Assembly: GCA_017447775.1 (NCBI GenBank) | Contig: JAFSMU010000011.1 | Location: 1-64,000 of the forward strand | Direction of reading: 5' to 3' | Length of the DNA: 64,000 nucleotides | Origin: Clostridia bacterium | GTDB lineage: Bacteria > Bacillota > Clostridia > Oscillospirales > CAG-272 | Part shown: piece by piece, positions 9,015-17,574 of the stretch | How positions within the stretch are numbered: the stretch's first letter is position 1 | Layout: every line of letters starts with the position of its first letter | Notes under the pieces: generated by a model | What the model was told of the DNA's origin: nothing | What the model saw: only the letters and a program-made list of their open reading frames with translations | Databases searched by the model: none | Made by a program: the position numbers and the translations under genes

Positions 9015-9035
9015 ATCGCCGCGCTTGGCGGCGAT
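9015..9035. terminator. Hairpin, possible terminator
   Basis: 8-bp perfect stem (ATCGCCGC/GCGGCGAT) with a 5-nt loop. On the minus strand it is followed by ATTATTCTTTTT, so it could end ispE read-through; on the plus strand it lies in the leader of the small gene at 9070. Role uncertain. Confidence 0.4.
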
Positions 9036-9069
9036 AATTTTCATAGTATTTAGTTTTGGGGGCTGAATT

Positions 9070-9330
9070 ATGCAAAGAACGTACAGAAAAGATATGATAG
9101 TAATAAAGAATTTCGACGGAGGGATGATAGAAGAAGCGCACGTATTTTTGCGCGACGGCGCGCAGTACGACGACGATGACGTCGTCAAGGAGGCGTGCGA
9201 CATCATTTCCCGCTCGAACAAGATCCGCGCGCTTGAAAAAAAGAGACAGCGCTTTTCCCTGCCCGAGTTCATCATCGGGGCGGTGTGTTCCGCGCTTATC
9301 TCTTTAAGCATTGTTTTGATTTTTATGTAA
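9070..9330 (+). CDS. Small hypothetical membrane protein
   Basis: 86 aa. GGGGG lies 8 nt before the ATG. The first 60 residues are soluble and charged with a DDDD stretch at about 34-37; the final 20 residues form one membrane helix (FIIGAVCSALISLSIVLIF), giving a tail-anchored layout. It converges with ispE (3-nt gap) with no terminator between them. No family recognised. Confidence 0.55.
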   Translation: MQRTYRKDMIVIKNFDGGMIEEAHVFLRDGAQYDDDDVVKEACDIISRSNKIRALEKKRQRFSLPEFIIGAVCSALISLSIVLIFM

Positions 9331-9333
9331 GGC

Positions 9334-10215
9334 TCACTCGCTCTCGTCGAGTATAAAGTCGTCCCTCCTCGTCGGGCGGCAGATAAACGTTTCGGCACCC
9401 TCGGAAAGCGACATCGCGGCTTCTTTTGCTCGCTTCACGTCGTCAAACAGTCCGAACACGGCGGGGCCGGAGCCGCTCATCAGAACGGCGTTTGCGCCAA
9501 GCGACGACAGCGCGCGCTTGATTTCAAACACTCCCGACGTTTCGGGGAGGATGTATTCAAACTTGTTGAACGCCGCCTTGCCCATTTTTGAAAGCGAACA
9601 TTCGGAGAGGGCGGAGAGCATTTCGTCGGCGCTTCCTTTCGCCGATATTGCGTCTATTTTTGAGTAAACCTCGGCGGTCGATATCTTCTCGCATACCGGA
9701 ACGGCGACAACGACGGCGCACTCGGGCATCGGGGTACAGCTTCGGATGATATCGCCGATGCCGCCGACAACGCACGTCCCGCGCTTGATCAAAAACGGCA
9801 CGTCGGCGCCGACGCGCGCGCCGATATCGCACAGTGCGGCAGTGTCAAACGACGTTTTCATAAGTCTGTTCAGCGCGATTATGACAGTCGCCGCGTCGGA
9901 CGATCCGCCGCCGAGCCCCGCGCAGAACGGTATTGTTTTTTCGATCACGATCTTCACATCGACGTCGCGCCTGCCGGCTTTTTCAAGGAATTTTTCCGCC
10001 GCGGCATACGCAATATTTTCTCTGCCCGACGGAACACCGCCGTCGCACAGCACGTCGATATTTCCGCCGCCATGCGACAATTCGACGGTGACTGTATCGA
10101 ATATCCCCACCGTCTGCATAACGGAGCAAAGGTCGTGGTATCCGTCGTCCCGCTTTCCCATAACGTCGAGAAACAGGTTTATCTTCGCGGGCGCTTTAAG
10201 TTTTATGTATGACAT
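9334..10215 (-). CDS. ispE: 4-diphosphocytidyl-2-C-methyl-D-erythritol kinase
   Basis: 293 aa GHMP kinase. It phosphorylates CDP-ME at the 2-OH in the MEP isoprenoid pathway. KAPAKINLFLDV (substrate Lys/Asn), PFCAGLGGGSSDAA (ATP loop) and LMSGSGPAVFG (motif 3) are present. Two adjacent ATGs exist (10218 and 10215); the second has the better spacing to GAGG, which lies inside the last codons of the upstream DUF362 gene, so translation is coupled. Length is normal for the family. Confidence 0.95.
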   Translation of the reverse strand: MSYIKLKAPAKINLFLDVMGKRDDGYHDLCSVMQTVGIFDTVTVELSHGGGNIDVLCDGGVPSGRENIAYAAAEKFLEKAGRRDVDVKIVIEKTIPFCAGLGGGSSDAATVIIALNRLMKTSFDTAALCDIGARVGADVPFLIKRGTCVVGGIGDIIRSCTPMPECAVVVAVPVCEKISTAEVYSKIDAISAKGSADEMLSALSECSLSKMGKAAFNKFEYILPETSGVFEIKRALSSLGANAVLMSGSGPAVFGLFDDVKRAKEAAMSLSEGAETFICRPTRRDDFILDESE

Positions 10216-10218
10216 CAT

Positions 10219-11364
10219 TTACCTCAATTTAGATATAAGTACCATTATCGGATTGCGCTTTATCTTTATCGCAACAAACGGGCAAAGCTCCTGACAGCAA
10301 TAACATTTTATGCAGTTTTTGGCGTTTATTTTCGCCTTTTTGTTGACTATTTTTATCGTATGCTGAGGACACGACGCCGCGCACTCGCCGCAGCCGCGGC
10401 ATTTATCGGTGATTTTCGGGCGCGGAGTGAAGAATTTTCCCATACGCCCTTCCGAGAAAAATTTAAGCACGGGCATATTCTGCGATTTCGGAAGTACAAA
10501 CCCGTCGACTTTTATTTCGTCTGTCCCGTCTCCGAGAACGTTTATCTTTTCAGCGTCGAAAAGTCCGCGCTCCTTTGCCTGTTCGACAAGCGGAACGCCG
10601 CCCTCCATTCCGAGTATTTTCGTCGATACATAGTCGGCGGCGAAGGGGTTTTTCGACACCGTGACGGCGCCGATCTTTCTCGGCGAGCCGCCCGTCGGCC
10701 CTTCGCCTTCCATGCCGATTATCGCGTCTGTAACGGCGATAACGGTCTTTTCGGTGCACAGCATCTGCGACAGATCGCACAGCATCGACGTAAAATCTTT
10801 TGCGTCGGGGTGCGCCGCGTGAAGCTCGAATTTCGTTATGCCGGGGATAGTTCCGTAAAGGTTCTTCGCCGCGGCGCTCATTTTTGTAAGCGAATGGCTT
10901 TTGAGCTTGCAAAGGTCGAATATGACGTCGGCTTTCGCTATCGGGGTGATGATATCGAACACTTTGAGAGTTTTTGCGCCGTCGAAAGTCATTTTTTCGC
11001 TTGTTATATCGGTATTCAGCACCGCGCCGTGATTTTTGGCGACTTCCTCGATGCCGCATACGCGGTACGACGCGCCGAGGCGCGACGGGCTGAACACGCC
11101 GCCGGGGCTTTCCGCTATCGTCGGCACGATCCCCACTTCGTCGAGCAGGCAAAGGAGCGCGTCGATCACAGCCGGGTGAGTCGTCGCGGCGGCGTCGGGC
11201 GTTTTTCTTATGACAAGGTTCGGCTTTATGACTACGTTTTTATTGCGAAACGCGGAAAGATCGACGCCAAGCGCCTCGAATGCGCGGCGCAATCCGTCCG
11301 TTATGATTTTTACGTCGTAGCTCTCCGACCTGAAAACAAACACATCGTTTGAAAATTCGCCCAT
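10219..11364 (-). CDS. DUF362 protein with C-terminal 2x[4Fe-4S] ferredoxin domain
   Basis: 381 aa; start ATG at 11364 after GGAGG. The DUF362 region (about 1-300) includes NVVIKPNLVI, TTHPAVIDALL, LCKLKSHSLTKMSAAAKNLYG and the usual SPG/GAS elements. The C-terminus has two clusters, CRGCGECAASCP and CIKCYCCQELCP, each a CxxCxxCxxxCP ferredoxin motif. Such proteins are common in anaerobes; the biochemical role is unknown, probably electron transfer to a DUF362 substrate. It is followed at zero distance by ispE. Confidence 0.85.
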   Translation of the reverse strand: MGEFSNDVFVFRSESYDVKIITDGLRRAFEALGVDLSAFRNKNVVIKPNLVIRKTPDAAATTHPAVIDALLCLLDEVGIVPTIAESPGGVFSPSRLGASYRVCGIEEVAKNHGAVLNTDITSEKMTFDGAKTLKVFDIITPIAKADVIFDLCKLKSHSLTKMSAAAKNLYGTIPGITKFELHAAHPDAKDFTSMLCDLSQMLCTEKTVIAVTDAIIGMEGEGPTGGSPRKIGAVTVSKNPFAADYVSTKILGMEGGVPLVEQAKERGLFDAEKINVLGDGTDEIKVDGFVLPKSQNMPVLKFFSEGRMGKFFTPRPKITDKCRGCGECAASCPQHTIKIVNKKAKINAKNCIKCYCCQELCPFVAIKIKRNPIMVLISKLR

Positions 11365-11393
11365 GATAATACCTCCGCGCGTTTTTTCACATT

Positions 11394-11903
11394 TTACCAC
11401 AAACCCGACAAAAAGAAAAGTGTTTTTTTATATTTATACCGCAATTCTTTTTTTCTTTCGCTTTCAAACCTCATATACTTCGCCGCGCCGTCCTGTCGAT
11501 ATGCTGAAAACACGAGCAGTATCGGCAAGCACAGCGCCGCCCAAAGCACGCTGTATTCAAGGCAGACCTGACCGAGAAAGTTCATTTTCATATCCGAATA
11601 ATCCCACACGCCAAGCCCCATTATCCTGTTTACTATGCACCCCACCCAGAACTCGACGTAAGTGATGACAGCGGCGCAGACGATGCACCTGAAAAAGATC
11701 GGCTTGCCCGAAAATCTTACGTTTATACGCCTGATCAGAAGCAGGCACGCGCCGCCTGTCAGCACCATTGACGGATGCGTATAGCCGCGCCAGATAAGCT
11801 CGACGCACCCGTACCCCGCCGCGCCGACGAAAAAAGTTACGACGCGCGTCTGCCACTCCGTCATTTTGCCGTTGAAGCTGACGCGCCGGAAAAGTCTTTT
11901 CAT
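11394..11903 (-). CDS. Putative ABC-transporter type IV family (CmpB-like) membrane protein
   Basis: 169 aa with four or five membrane segments. The start of the domain, GAAGYGCVELIWRGYTHPSM, and the later RIMGLGVWDYSD are characteristic of the ABC_trans_CmpB family. The C-terminus is basic. The ATG overlaps the end of the ClpP-like gene by 4 nt, so the two are coupled. Despite the family name, no ATPase partner is present and transport is not demonstrated. Confidence 0.7.
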   Translation of the reverse strand: MKRLFRRVSFNGKMTEWQTRVVTFFVGAAGYGCVELIWRGYTHPSMVLTGGACLLLIRRINVRFSGKPIFFRCIVCAAVITYVEFWVGCIVNRIMGLGVWDYSDMKMNFLGQVCLEYSVLWAALCLPILLVFSAYRQDGAAKYMRFESERKKELRYKYKKTLFFLSGLW

Positions 11904-12574
11904 TTTTCGTCGCCTCTTATGCGGCGCACGGCGTCTTTTAAGGCGGCGAGCGCGTCCGCAAGGCCGCCGACCTTGTCGATAAGTCCCGACGAAACGGCGG
12001 CGTAACCGTCAAGCACGGTGCCGACGTCGGTTGAAAGCTCGCGCGTGTTCATCATATATTTATCAAGCTGCACCGACGTTATATGCGAGTGGGAAACGAT
12101 GAATTTGTTTATACGCTCCTGCATTTTTTCAAGCCCGCGGAACGCCTGCGGCACGCCGAGCACCGTACCCGTGGTACGCACGGGATGGACTGTCATCGTC
12201 GCGCTCGGCACGATAAACGAAACGTCGCACGACACGGCTATCGGTATTCCTATCGAATGACCGCCCCCAAGCACAAGAGATACCGTCGGTTTGCTCATCC
12301 CGGCGAGCATCTCGGCAATGGCAAGCCCCGCCTCAACGTCGCCGCCGACGGTGTTGAGCAACACAAGCAGCCCGTCGGCGCGCGCGTCCTCCTCTATCGC
12401 CACAAGCGACGGCAGGATATGCTCGTATTTTGTCGTTTTCTGCGTTTCGGGCAGGATATTATGCCCCTCTATCTGCCCGATGATGCTGATAAGGTGAAGC
12501 GTTACGCCGTCGTTTTCGGTAACTATCTCGCCCGTTTCTTTGATTTGTTCCGTCTGTTTTTCTTTTTCGCTCAT
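11900..12574 (-). CDS. ClpP-like serine protease, TepA/YmfB type
   Basis: 224 aa. ClpP/crotonase fold with the nucleophile in GGGHSIGIP and the catalytic His in TMTVHPVR; LNTVGGDVEAGLAIA matches the ClpP oxyanion strand. The N-terminal 30 residues are charged, as in TepA (translocation-enhancing protein) of Firmicutes, which acts on signal or membrane peptides without a Clp ATPase. A poor GGAAAAAAGGG ribosome site precedes the ATG. It overlaps the CmpB-like membrane gene, suggesting joint membrane function. Confidence 0.82.
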   Translation of the reverse strand: MSEKEKQTEQIKETGEIVTENDGVTLHLISIIGQIEGHNILPETQKTTKYEHILPSLVAIEEDARADGLLVLLNTVGGDVEAGLAIAEMLAGMSKPTVSLVLGGGHSIGIPIAVSCDVSFIVPSATMTVHPVRTTGTVLGVPQAFRGLEKMQERINKFIVSHSHITSVQLDKYMMNTRELSTDVGTVLDGYAAVSSGLIDKVGGLADALAALKDAVRRIRGDEK

Positions 12575-12640
12575 TTTTTGCCCTTTTTTCCTAAATTTTC
12601 ATTCAGCAATATTTTTTGCAAAAAAAATGGCGTTTAATCA

Positions 12641-12669
12641 TTTACAACGGGCAATAATTGTGGTAAAAT
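12641..12669 (+). promoter_or_regulatory. Promoter for pduL operon
   Basis: -35 TTTACA (12641-12646), 17-nt spacer, -10 TAAAAT (12664-12669), about 40 nt before the pduL start. Confidence 0.7.
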
Positions 12670-12708
12670 ATCTGCGGTAAAAAATTATCTTTTTAAGGAG
12701 ATCATACA

Positions 12709-13278
12709 ATGGAAAACAAAATTTTAGTTGAAACGTCGGCGCGCCACATTCACCTGACGCCCGAGCACGTAGCCATTCTTTTCGGCGAGGGACACAAGCT
12801 GACCGTCAAAAAAATGCTCAGCCAACCCGGACAGTTCGCGTGCGAGGAAAAGGTAACCGTAAAAGGCGAGCGCGGCGAGCTTAAAATGTCCGTCCTCGGC
12901 CCGGAAAGAAAAGCAACGCAGGTTGAGGTTTCGCTTACCGACGCAAGAACGCTCGGCGTAACGGCTCCCGTCCGCGAGAGCGGCGACATCGCAGGCTCCG
13001 GCGCTTGCACGCTCATCGGCCCGTGCGGCACGGTTGAGATCAAAGAAGGCGTTATCGCGGCAAAGCGCCACATTCACCTGACGCCCGAAACGGCGGCAGA
13101 GCTTGGCGTTGTTGACAAGCAGATAGTTTCCGTAAAACTCGACACAGAGCGCTCGCTCGTATTCGGCGACGTCGTTGTTCGCGTATCTGAAAACTTTGCC
13201 CCCGCAATGCACATCGACACCGACGAGTCCAACGCCGCTTGCGCTTTCGGCACGGTTTACGGCGAGATAATAAAATAA
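12709..13278 (+). CDS. pduL: Phosphate propanoyltransferase (PduL-type phosphotransacylase)
   Basis: 189 aa. The Zn-binding motif RHIHLTPE occurs twice (about residues 13-20 and 121-128), as expected for the duplicated beta-barrel of PduL, which interconverts acyl-CoA and acyl phosphate. There are no microcompartment shell genes here and no N-terminal encapsulation peptide (the protein starts MENKILVETSARHI), so this is probably a cytosolic acetate/propionate phosphotransacylase replacing Pta. RBS AAGGAG. It shares one base (TAATG) with the next gene. Confidence 0.9.
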   Translation: MENKILVETSARHIHLTPEHVAILFGEGHKLTVKKMLSQPGQFACEEKVTVKGERGELKMSVLGPERKATQVEVSLTDARTLGVTAPVRESGDIAGSGACTLIGPCGTVEIKEGVIAAKRHIHLTPETAAELGVVDKQIVSVKLDTERSLVFGDVVVRVSENFAPAMHIDTDESNAACAFGTVYGEIIK

Positions 13279-14309
13279 TGATAGAGAAGTTCACCGTCGC
13301 GCGCGACGATTCGATATATCACGCATGGCCCGACGTCGTTCTGACCGACACGGGAAAGCTGATTTGCGTATTTACCGAGTGCAACTCTCACGCTGACAGG
13401 AATAATTCGCGCATCGTCATTGTCGAAAGCACGGACCGCGGCAGAACGTGGTCGGAAAAGCGGCCGCTGACCGAGGCGACGACTGAAAACGATTTCTATA
13501 ACAATTCACGCATATCGAAGCTCCCGGACGGGCGGCTTGTCATAATCTGTGACAGAGTATACGGCAAAGAAACGCCCGAAACGAAAAAAGAGGTCAATGT
13601 CTGGTTTTCGTCCGACAACGGAAAAACGTGGTCGGAGCCTGTACTGACTCCCGCGAAAGGCATCGTTCCCGACAAGTTCCGCGTGCTGAAAAGCGGCAGG
13701 CACATCATTTCGTGCCACACATTCGGCGAAAGCGGCAAGCTCGAACAGTACCTTTGGTACTCCGACGACGGCGGGAAAAGCTGGTCGGAAAGAGTTACGG
13801 TTGCCGCCGATCCGAAGTATAATCTTTGCGAGGGCTCGATACTCGAAACGCCTGACGGCGCGCTTGTGTGCTTTATGCGAGAAAACTCAGGGCGCGGCTG
13901 GGATTGTATGAAAACAGTGTCTTATGACAGCGGCGAAAGCTGGTCGGAGGTCACAAACGTTCCCCTGCCCGCGTGCCACCGTCCCGTTTCGGGATACCTT
14001 AAAAGTGGAAACATAATGATCACTCACCGCTTTATGCAGGGCGGCAAGGGGTGGCTCGGAAGCTGGACGCAGAACGTCTTTGCGGCGATCCTTCCCGGCG
14101 ATCAGGTTTTGTGTATGAAAAGATCGGAGCAGTCTGCGCGCATAATGCCGCTTGACTTTGACCGAAGCCCGAGGTCAGACCTCGGATACACAGGCTGGGT
14201 GCAGTTCGACGACGGCGAGATATACGTCGTAAACTACATCGTCGACGACGCGCCGAAAGCTCAGATACGCGGGTATTCCCTGCGCGAGAGCGATTTTATA
14301 ATAGAATAA
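13278..14309 (+). CDS. BNR-repeat sialidase-like protein
   Basis: 343 aa; the ATG at 13278 overlaps the pduL stop. Four Asp-box repeats are visible: STDRGRTWSEK, SSDNGKTWSEP, SDDGGKSWSER and SYDSGESWSEV, spaced about 55-70 residues as in six-bladed GH33-type propellers. There is no signal peptide, so it acts in the cytoplasm. The canonical sialidase Arg triad cannot be assigned by eye, so the substrate is open: sialidase, or another glycosidase/lyase with this fold. Confidence 0.75.
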   Translation: MIEKFTVARDDSIYHAWPDVVLTDTGKLICVFTECNSHADRNNSRIVIVESTDRGRTWSEKRPLTEATTENDFYNNSRISKLPDGRLVIICDRVYGKETPETKKEVNVWFSSDNGKTWSEPVLTPAKGIVPDKFRVLKSGRHIISCHTFGESGKLEQYLWYSDDGGKSWSERVTVAADPKYNLCEGSILETPDGALVCFMRENSGRGWDCMKTVSYDSGESWSEVTNVPLPACHRPVSGYLKSGNIMITHRFMQGGKGWLGSWTQNVFAAILPGDQVLCMKRSEQSARIMPLDFDRSPRSDLGYTGWVQFDDGEIYVVNYIVDDAPKAQIRGYSLRESDFIIE

Positions 14310-14346
14310 AATAAAAAAATAAATGTCATCGAAAAGGAGATAAACA

Positions 14347-15048
14347 ATGGCAGACATCAAATTTTCAAACGAAGTCGAATCCATGTGCTGCGTGGCAAAA
14401 GGCCCGGATCACGGTCCCGCTCCGCTTCCCGAAGAGGGCAAATGGGTACAGGCAAAACAGATCAGCGACATTTCGGGCTACACGCACGGTGTAGGCTGGT
14501 GCGCACCGCAGCAGGGCGCTTGCAAGCTCTCGCTCAATGTCAAGGACGGCATTATCCAGGAAGCGCTTGTCGAAACGATCGGCTGCTCCGGTATGACTCA
14601 CTCCGCAGCTATGGCGGCAGAGATCCTCACGGGCAAAACGATACTTGAAGCGCTCAATACAGACCTTGTATGCGACGCTATCAATACGGCTATGAGAGAG
14701 CTATTTTTGCAGATAGTCTACGGACGCACGCAGTCGGCGTTCTCCGAGGGCGGTCTTGTTGTAGGCGCCGGAATGGAAGACCTCGGCAAAGGCGCGCGCT
14801 CGATGGTCGGTACTATGTACAGCACCAAGGAAAAGGGCGTAAGATATCTTGAAATGACAGAGGGCTACTGCACGAGAATGGCTCTCGACGAGGACGATCA
14901 GGTCATCGGTTACGAGTTCGTATCGCTTGGTAAGATGACGGATTTCATCAAAAAAGGAATGGAACCCAACGAGGCATACGAAAAATCGAAGGGCACGTAC
15001 GGCAGATTTGCCGAGGCGGCTAAATATATCGATCCGAGAAAGCAGTAA
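14347..15048 (+). CDS. NifU/IscU-like iron-sulfur scaffold family protein (GGGtGRT partner)
   Basis: 233 aa; strong AAGGAG site. The SufE/NifU N-terminal fold shows in GWCAPQQGACKLSL.V and TIGCSGMTHSAAMAAEIL, with Cys residues in scaffold-like positions; a further Cys occurs in GYCTRMAL. An extra C-terminal region (about 150-233) is unlike IscU. It is followed 12 nt later by the GGGtGRT gene; the pair is commonly annotated together in Clostridia, but its job is unknown. No cysteine desulfurase adjoins it here. Confidence 0.8.
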   Translation: MADIKFSNEVESMCCVAKGPDHGPAPLPEEGKWVQAKQISDISGYTHGVGWCAPQQGACKLSLNVKDGIIQEALVETIGCSGMTHSAAMAAEILTGKTILEALNTDLVCDAINTAMRELFLQIVYGRTQSAFSEGGLVVGAGMEDLGKGARSMVGTMYSTKEKGVRYLEMTEGYCTRMALDEDDQVIGYEFVSLGKMTDFIKKGMEPNEAYEKSKGTYGRFAEAAKYIDPRKQ

Positions 15049-15060
15049 GGAGGCGTTAAA

Positions 15061-16059
15061 ATGGCATTATTTGAAGGTTACGAAAGAAGAATAGACAAGA
15101 TAAACGCCGTTTTGGCCGAATACGGCATCAAGTCGGTAGAAGAGTGCAAAGAGATCACTCTTGCAAAGGGTATCGACTGCGACAAGATCGTGCGCGAGAC
15201 ACAGCCGATCTGCTTTGAAAACGCAGTATGGGCATACACAGTTGGCGCGGCTATCGCCATCAAGAAAGGCGACAAAAAGGCCGCCGACGCTGCTGCTGAT
15301 ATCGGCATAGGACTTCAGTCCTTCTGCATTCCCGGCTCCGTTGCCGAAAACCGCAAGGTAGGGCTTGGTCACGGCAACCTCGGAAAGATGCTCCTTTCCG
15401 AAGAGACAGAGTGCTTCTGCTTCCTCGCAGGTCACGAGTCGTTCGCGGCGGCTGAGGGCGCTATCAAGATCGCTCTTAACGCAAACAAAGTAAGAACGAA
15501 ACCGCTTCGCGTTATACTCAACGGTCTTGGCAAAGACGCGGCGTTCATCATTTCGCGTATCAACGGCTTCACATACGTAAAGACGGAGTTCGATCCGTAC
15601 ACGGAAACAGTTAAGATCGTTTCCGAAACGCCGTACTCAAAAGGTCCGCGCGCCGCAGTTCGCTGCTACGGTGCCGACAACGTTCCCGAGGGCGTCGCTA
15701 TAATGAAGCTTGAAAAGGTCGGCGTTTCGATCACGGGTAACTCGACAAACCCGACGCGCTTCCAGCACCCCGTTGCAGGTACGTACAAAAAATGGTGCGT
15801 TGAAAACGGCGAAAAGTACTTCTCCGTTGCATCCGGCGGCGGCACGGGCCGTACGCTCCACCCCGACAACATGGCCGCAGGTCCGTCTTCCTACGGTATG
15901 ACAGACACAATGGGCCGTATGCACTCCGACGCGCAGTTCGCAGGTTCGTCCTCCGTTCCGGCGCACGTTGAGATGATGGGCCTTATCGGCATGGGCAACA
16001 ACCCGATGGTCGGCGCGACAGTCGCTGTTGCAGTTGCAGTTGAGGAAGCAATGAAATAA
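15061..16059 (+). CDS. GGGtGRT family protein
   Basis: 332 aa; AAGGAGG site. It carries the family signature ASGGGTGRTLHPDN (about 258-271) followed by a Gly/Met/His-rich C-terminus (GRMHSDAQFAGSSSVPAHVEMMG). This is a conserved family of anaerobes with no assigned function; the Gly loop looks like a phosphate- or cofactor-binding site (inference). Its immediate neighbour is a NifU-like scaffold, so a metal-cluster or redox role is plausible. Ends at a bidirectional terminator. Confidence 0.85.
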   Translation: MALFEGYERRIDKINAVLAEYGIKSVEECKEITLAKGIDCDKIVRETQPICFENAVWAYTVGAAIAIKKGDKKAADAAADIGIGLQSFCIPGSVAENRKVGLGHGNLGKMLLSEETECFCFLAGHESFAAAEGAIKIALNANKVRTKPLRVILNGLGKDAAFIISRINGFTYVKTEFDPYTETVKIVSETPYSKGPRAAVRCYGADNVPEGVAIMKLEKVGVSITGNSTNPTRFQHPVAGTYKKWCVENGEKYFSVASGGGTGRTLHPDNMAAGPSSYGMTDTMGRMHSDAQFAGSSSVPAHVEMMGLIGMGNNPMVGATVAVAVAVEEAMK

Positions 16060-16065
16060 AAACCG

Positions 16066-16100
16066 AAAAAAAATCCTCCGCCAAAGCGGAGGATTTTTTA
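16066..16100. terminator. Bidirectional intrinsic terminator
   Basis: ATCCTCCG CCAAAG CGGAGGAT stem (16073-16094) with A- and T-runs on either side, between the convergent GGGtGRT and lipoprotein genes. Confidence 0.9.
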
Positions 16101-16107
16101 TTTTGCC

Positions 16108-16443
16108 TTACTGGCGTTTGAATTCAATGTAACCGAGATCGCCAAACGGGAATTTGAGGGTGTTGCCGTCAATTTCAAATTTGGTTTCTTCGCCGTCAAC
16201 CGTAAGCGTCTTGCCGTCAAACGTGTATTTCAGAGTTTGAACTTCTTTGTTTGATACACCGAGGACAAGCGTTTCTGTCGTTGTTTCGAGTTCGCCGTTT
16301 GATTTGAAGTTAAGCGTTACTTTTATATCCTGACCGAGAAGCGTTGTGGAATAAGTCCATTTACCTTTGATACTCGGAGCGCAGGACGCAAGGCTGAGTA
16401 CAACAACCATGATAACGAGAGCGAATGCAATTGCTTTTTTCAT
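16108..16443 (-). CDS. Small predicted lipoprotein
   Basis: 111 aa from the ATG at 16443 (GAAAGGAAG upstream). The N-terminus MKKAIAFALVIMVVVLSLASC is a type II signal peptide with lipobox LASC (Cys21). The mature domain of about 90 residues is beta-rich (GKWTYSTT.LGQ, LKYTFDGKTLTVDG), like small DUF-type lipocalin or immunity-like lipoproteins. Anchored to the outer face of the membrane; function unknown. Confidence 0.75.
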   Translation of the reverse strand: MKKAIAFALVIMVVVLSLASCAPSIKGKWTYSTTLLGQDIKVTLNFKSNGELETTTETLVLGVSNKEVQTLKYTFDGKTLTVDGEETKFEIDGNTLKFPFGDLGYIEFKRQ

Positions 16444-16518
16444 TTTTTTGTCTTCCTTTCGCGGTGTTTTATTGTTATTTATATTGTATACCAATATTTT
16501 GCGCGTGTCAATACTTAA

Positions 16519-17562
16519 TCAAACGTTGAGGTAGCCCTTCAGCACTTTTATCGTATTATACACGCCGTCTTTATGCGAGCGCTCATATCCGTGGCTTGCG
16601 TAAACGCCCGCGCCGATCAGTCCGTGCCGCACGTCGTTGCCCGCCCTCAGCGTTGCCTCAACGTCAGAGCCGTAATGCGGGTAAACGTCAACGGCATAGT
16701 CGGTGCCCTCGCGCTTTGCAGCGTCGATAAGCTTCCCGACGACCTCATAGCTGTACGGACCGCCGCTGTCCTTGGCGCAAATGGATACCTGCCGCTCGGT
16801 GCATTGCACGCCGTCGCCGACGCACCCCATATCGACGCTGATCGCCTCGGTAACGCCCGCCGGCAATGAAGCAGATCCGCCGTGCCCGACCTCCTCATAA
16901 ACGGTTATATGAAGATATACGCGGCGCGAAAGCTTGATTTTTTCGTCTTTTATAAATTTGGCAAAGCCGAGAAGAATACCGACCGAAAGCTTATCGTCGA
17001 GGAAGCGGCTCTTGATATATCCGCTGTCCGTTATGCGCGTGCGCGGATCAAAGCAGACGAAATCGCCGACCTCAATTCCAAGCGCACGTGTGTCGGCGGC
17101 GCACTTTACGTCTTCGTCGAGCACGACCTCTGTCGTGCCGAATGTGCGCTTTGTTCCGGCGTAGTCGTCGTTGACGTGGACTGACGCGTTGCATATTTGA
17201 AGCGTGCCGCTGATGACCTTGCCGTCTCGCGTATAGACGCTCACGTTTTCAGCCTCTCCGTTTTCTGCGCGCATGCCTCCGATAGCCGTTATTTTCAGTC
17301 TGCCGCTGCCCTTTATCTCGCAAACCATTCCGCCGAGCGTATCGGAGTGCGCTTCAAGAAAGAGCGCGTCGTCGCTATCCTCACCGCCGAGATCGACGAT
17401 AACGCCGCCCTTTTGAGTTATCTCGGCGTCAAAGCCGAGCGAGGAAAATTCATCCTTTACCCATTTTGCCGCCTTTTCGGTGTAGCCCGAAGGGCTGTCT
17501 ATCCCGAGAAGCTGTACTGTTTTTTCCGTTGCGTATTCCGCGTATTTGTAGTCAAGTTCCAT
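16519..17562 (-). CDS. M42 family metallopeptidase (glutamyl aminopeptidase/deblocking type)
   Basis: 347 aa, full length. The di-zinc ligands are recognisable: LEAHSDTLG (His), RFLDDK (bridging Asp), TVYEEVGHGG (catalytic Glu pair), VDMGC (Asp) and SHGYERSH (C-terminal His). Cytosolic TET-type aminopeptidases trim peptides. It lies 12 nt downstream of pyridoxamine kinase and probably shares its promoter. Confidence 0.85.
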   Translation of the reverse strand: MELDYKYAEYATEKTVQLLGIDSPSGYTEKAAKWVKDEFSSLGFDAEITQKGGVIVDLGGEDSDDALFLEAHSDTLGGMVCEIKGSGRLKITAIGGMRAENGEAENVSVYTRDGKVISGTLQICNASVHVNDDYAGTKRTFGTTEVVLDEDVKCAADTRALGIEVGDFVCFDPRTRITDSGYIKSRFLDDKLSVGILLGFAKFIKDEKIKLSRRVYLHITVYEEVGHGGSASLPAGVTEAISVDMGCVGDGVQCTERQVSICAKDSGGPYSYEVVGKLIDAAKREGTDYAVDVYPHYGSDVEATLRAGNDVRHGLIGAGVYASHGYERSHKDGVYNTIKVLKGYLNV

Positions 17563-17574
17563 AGTGGTCCTCCG

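Noticed and set aside
12709..14309. Bacterial microcompartment locus
   Set aside because: pduL is alone; no shell proteins, aldehyde dehydrogenase or encapsulation peptide nearby.
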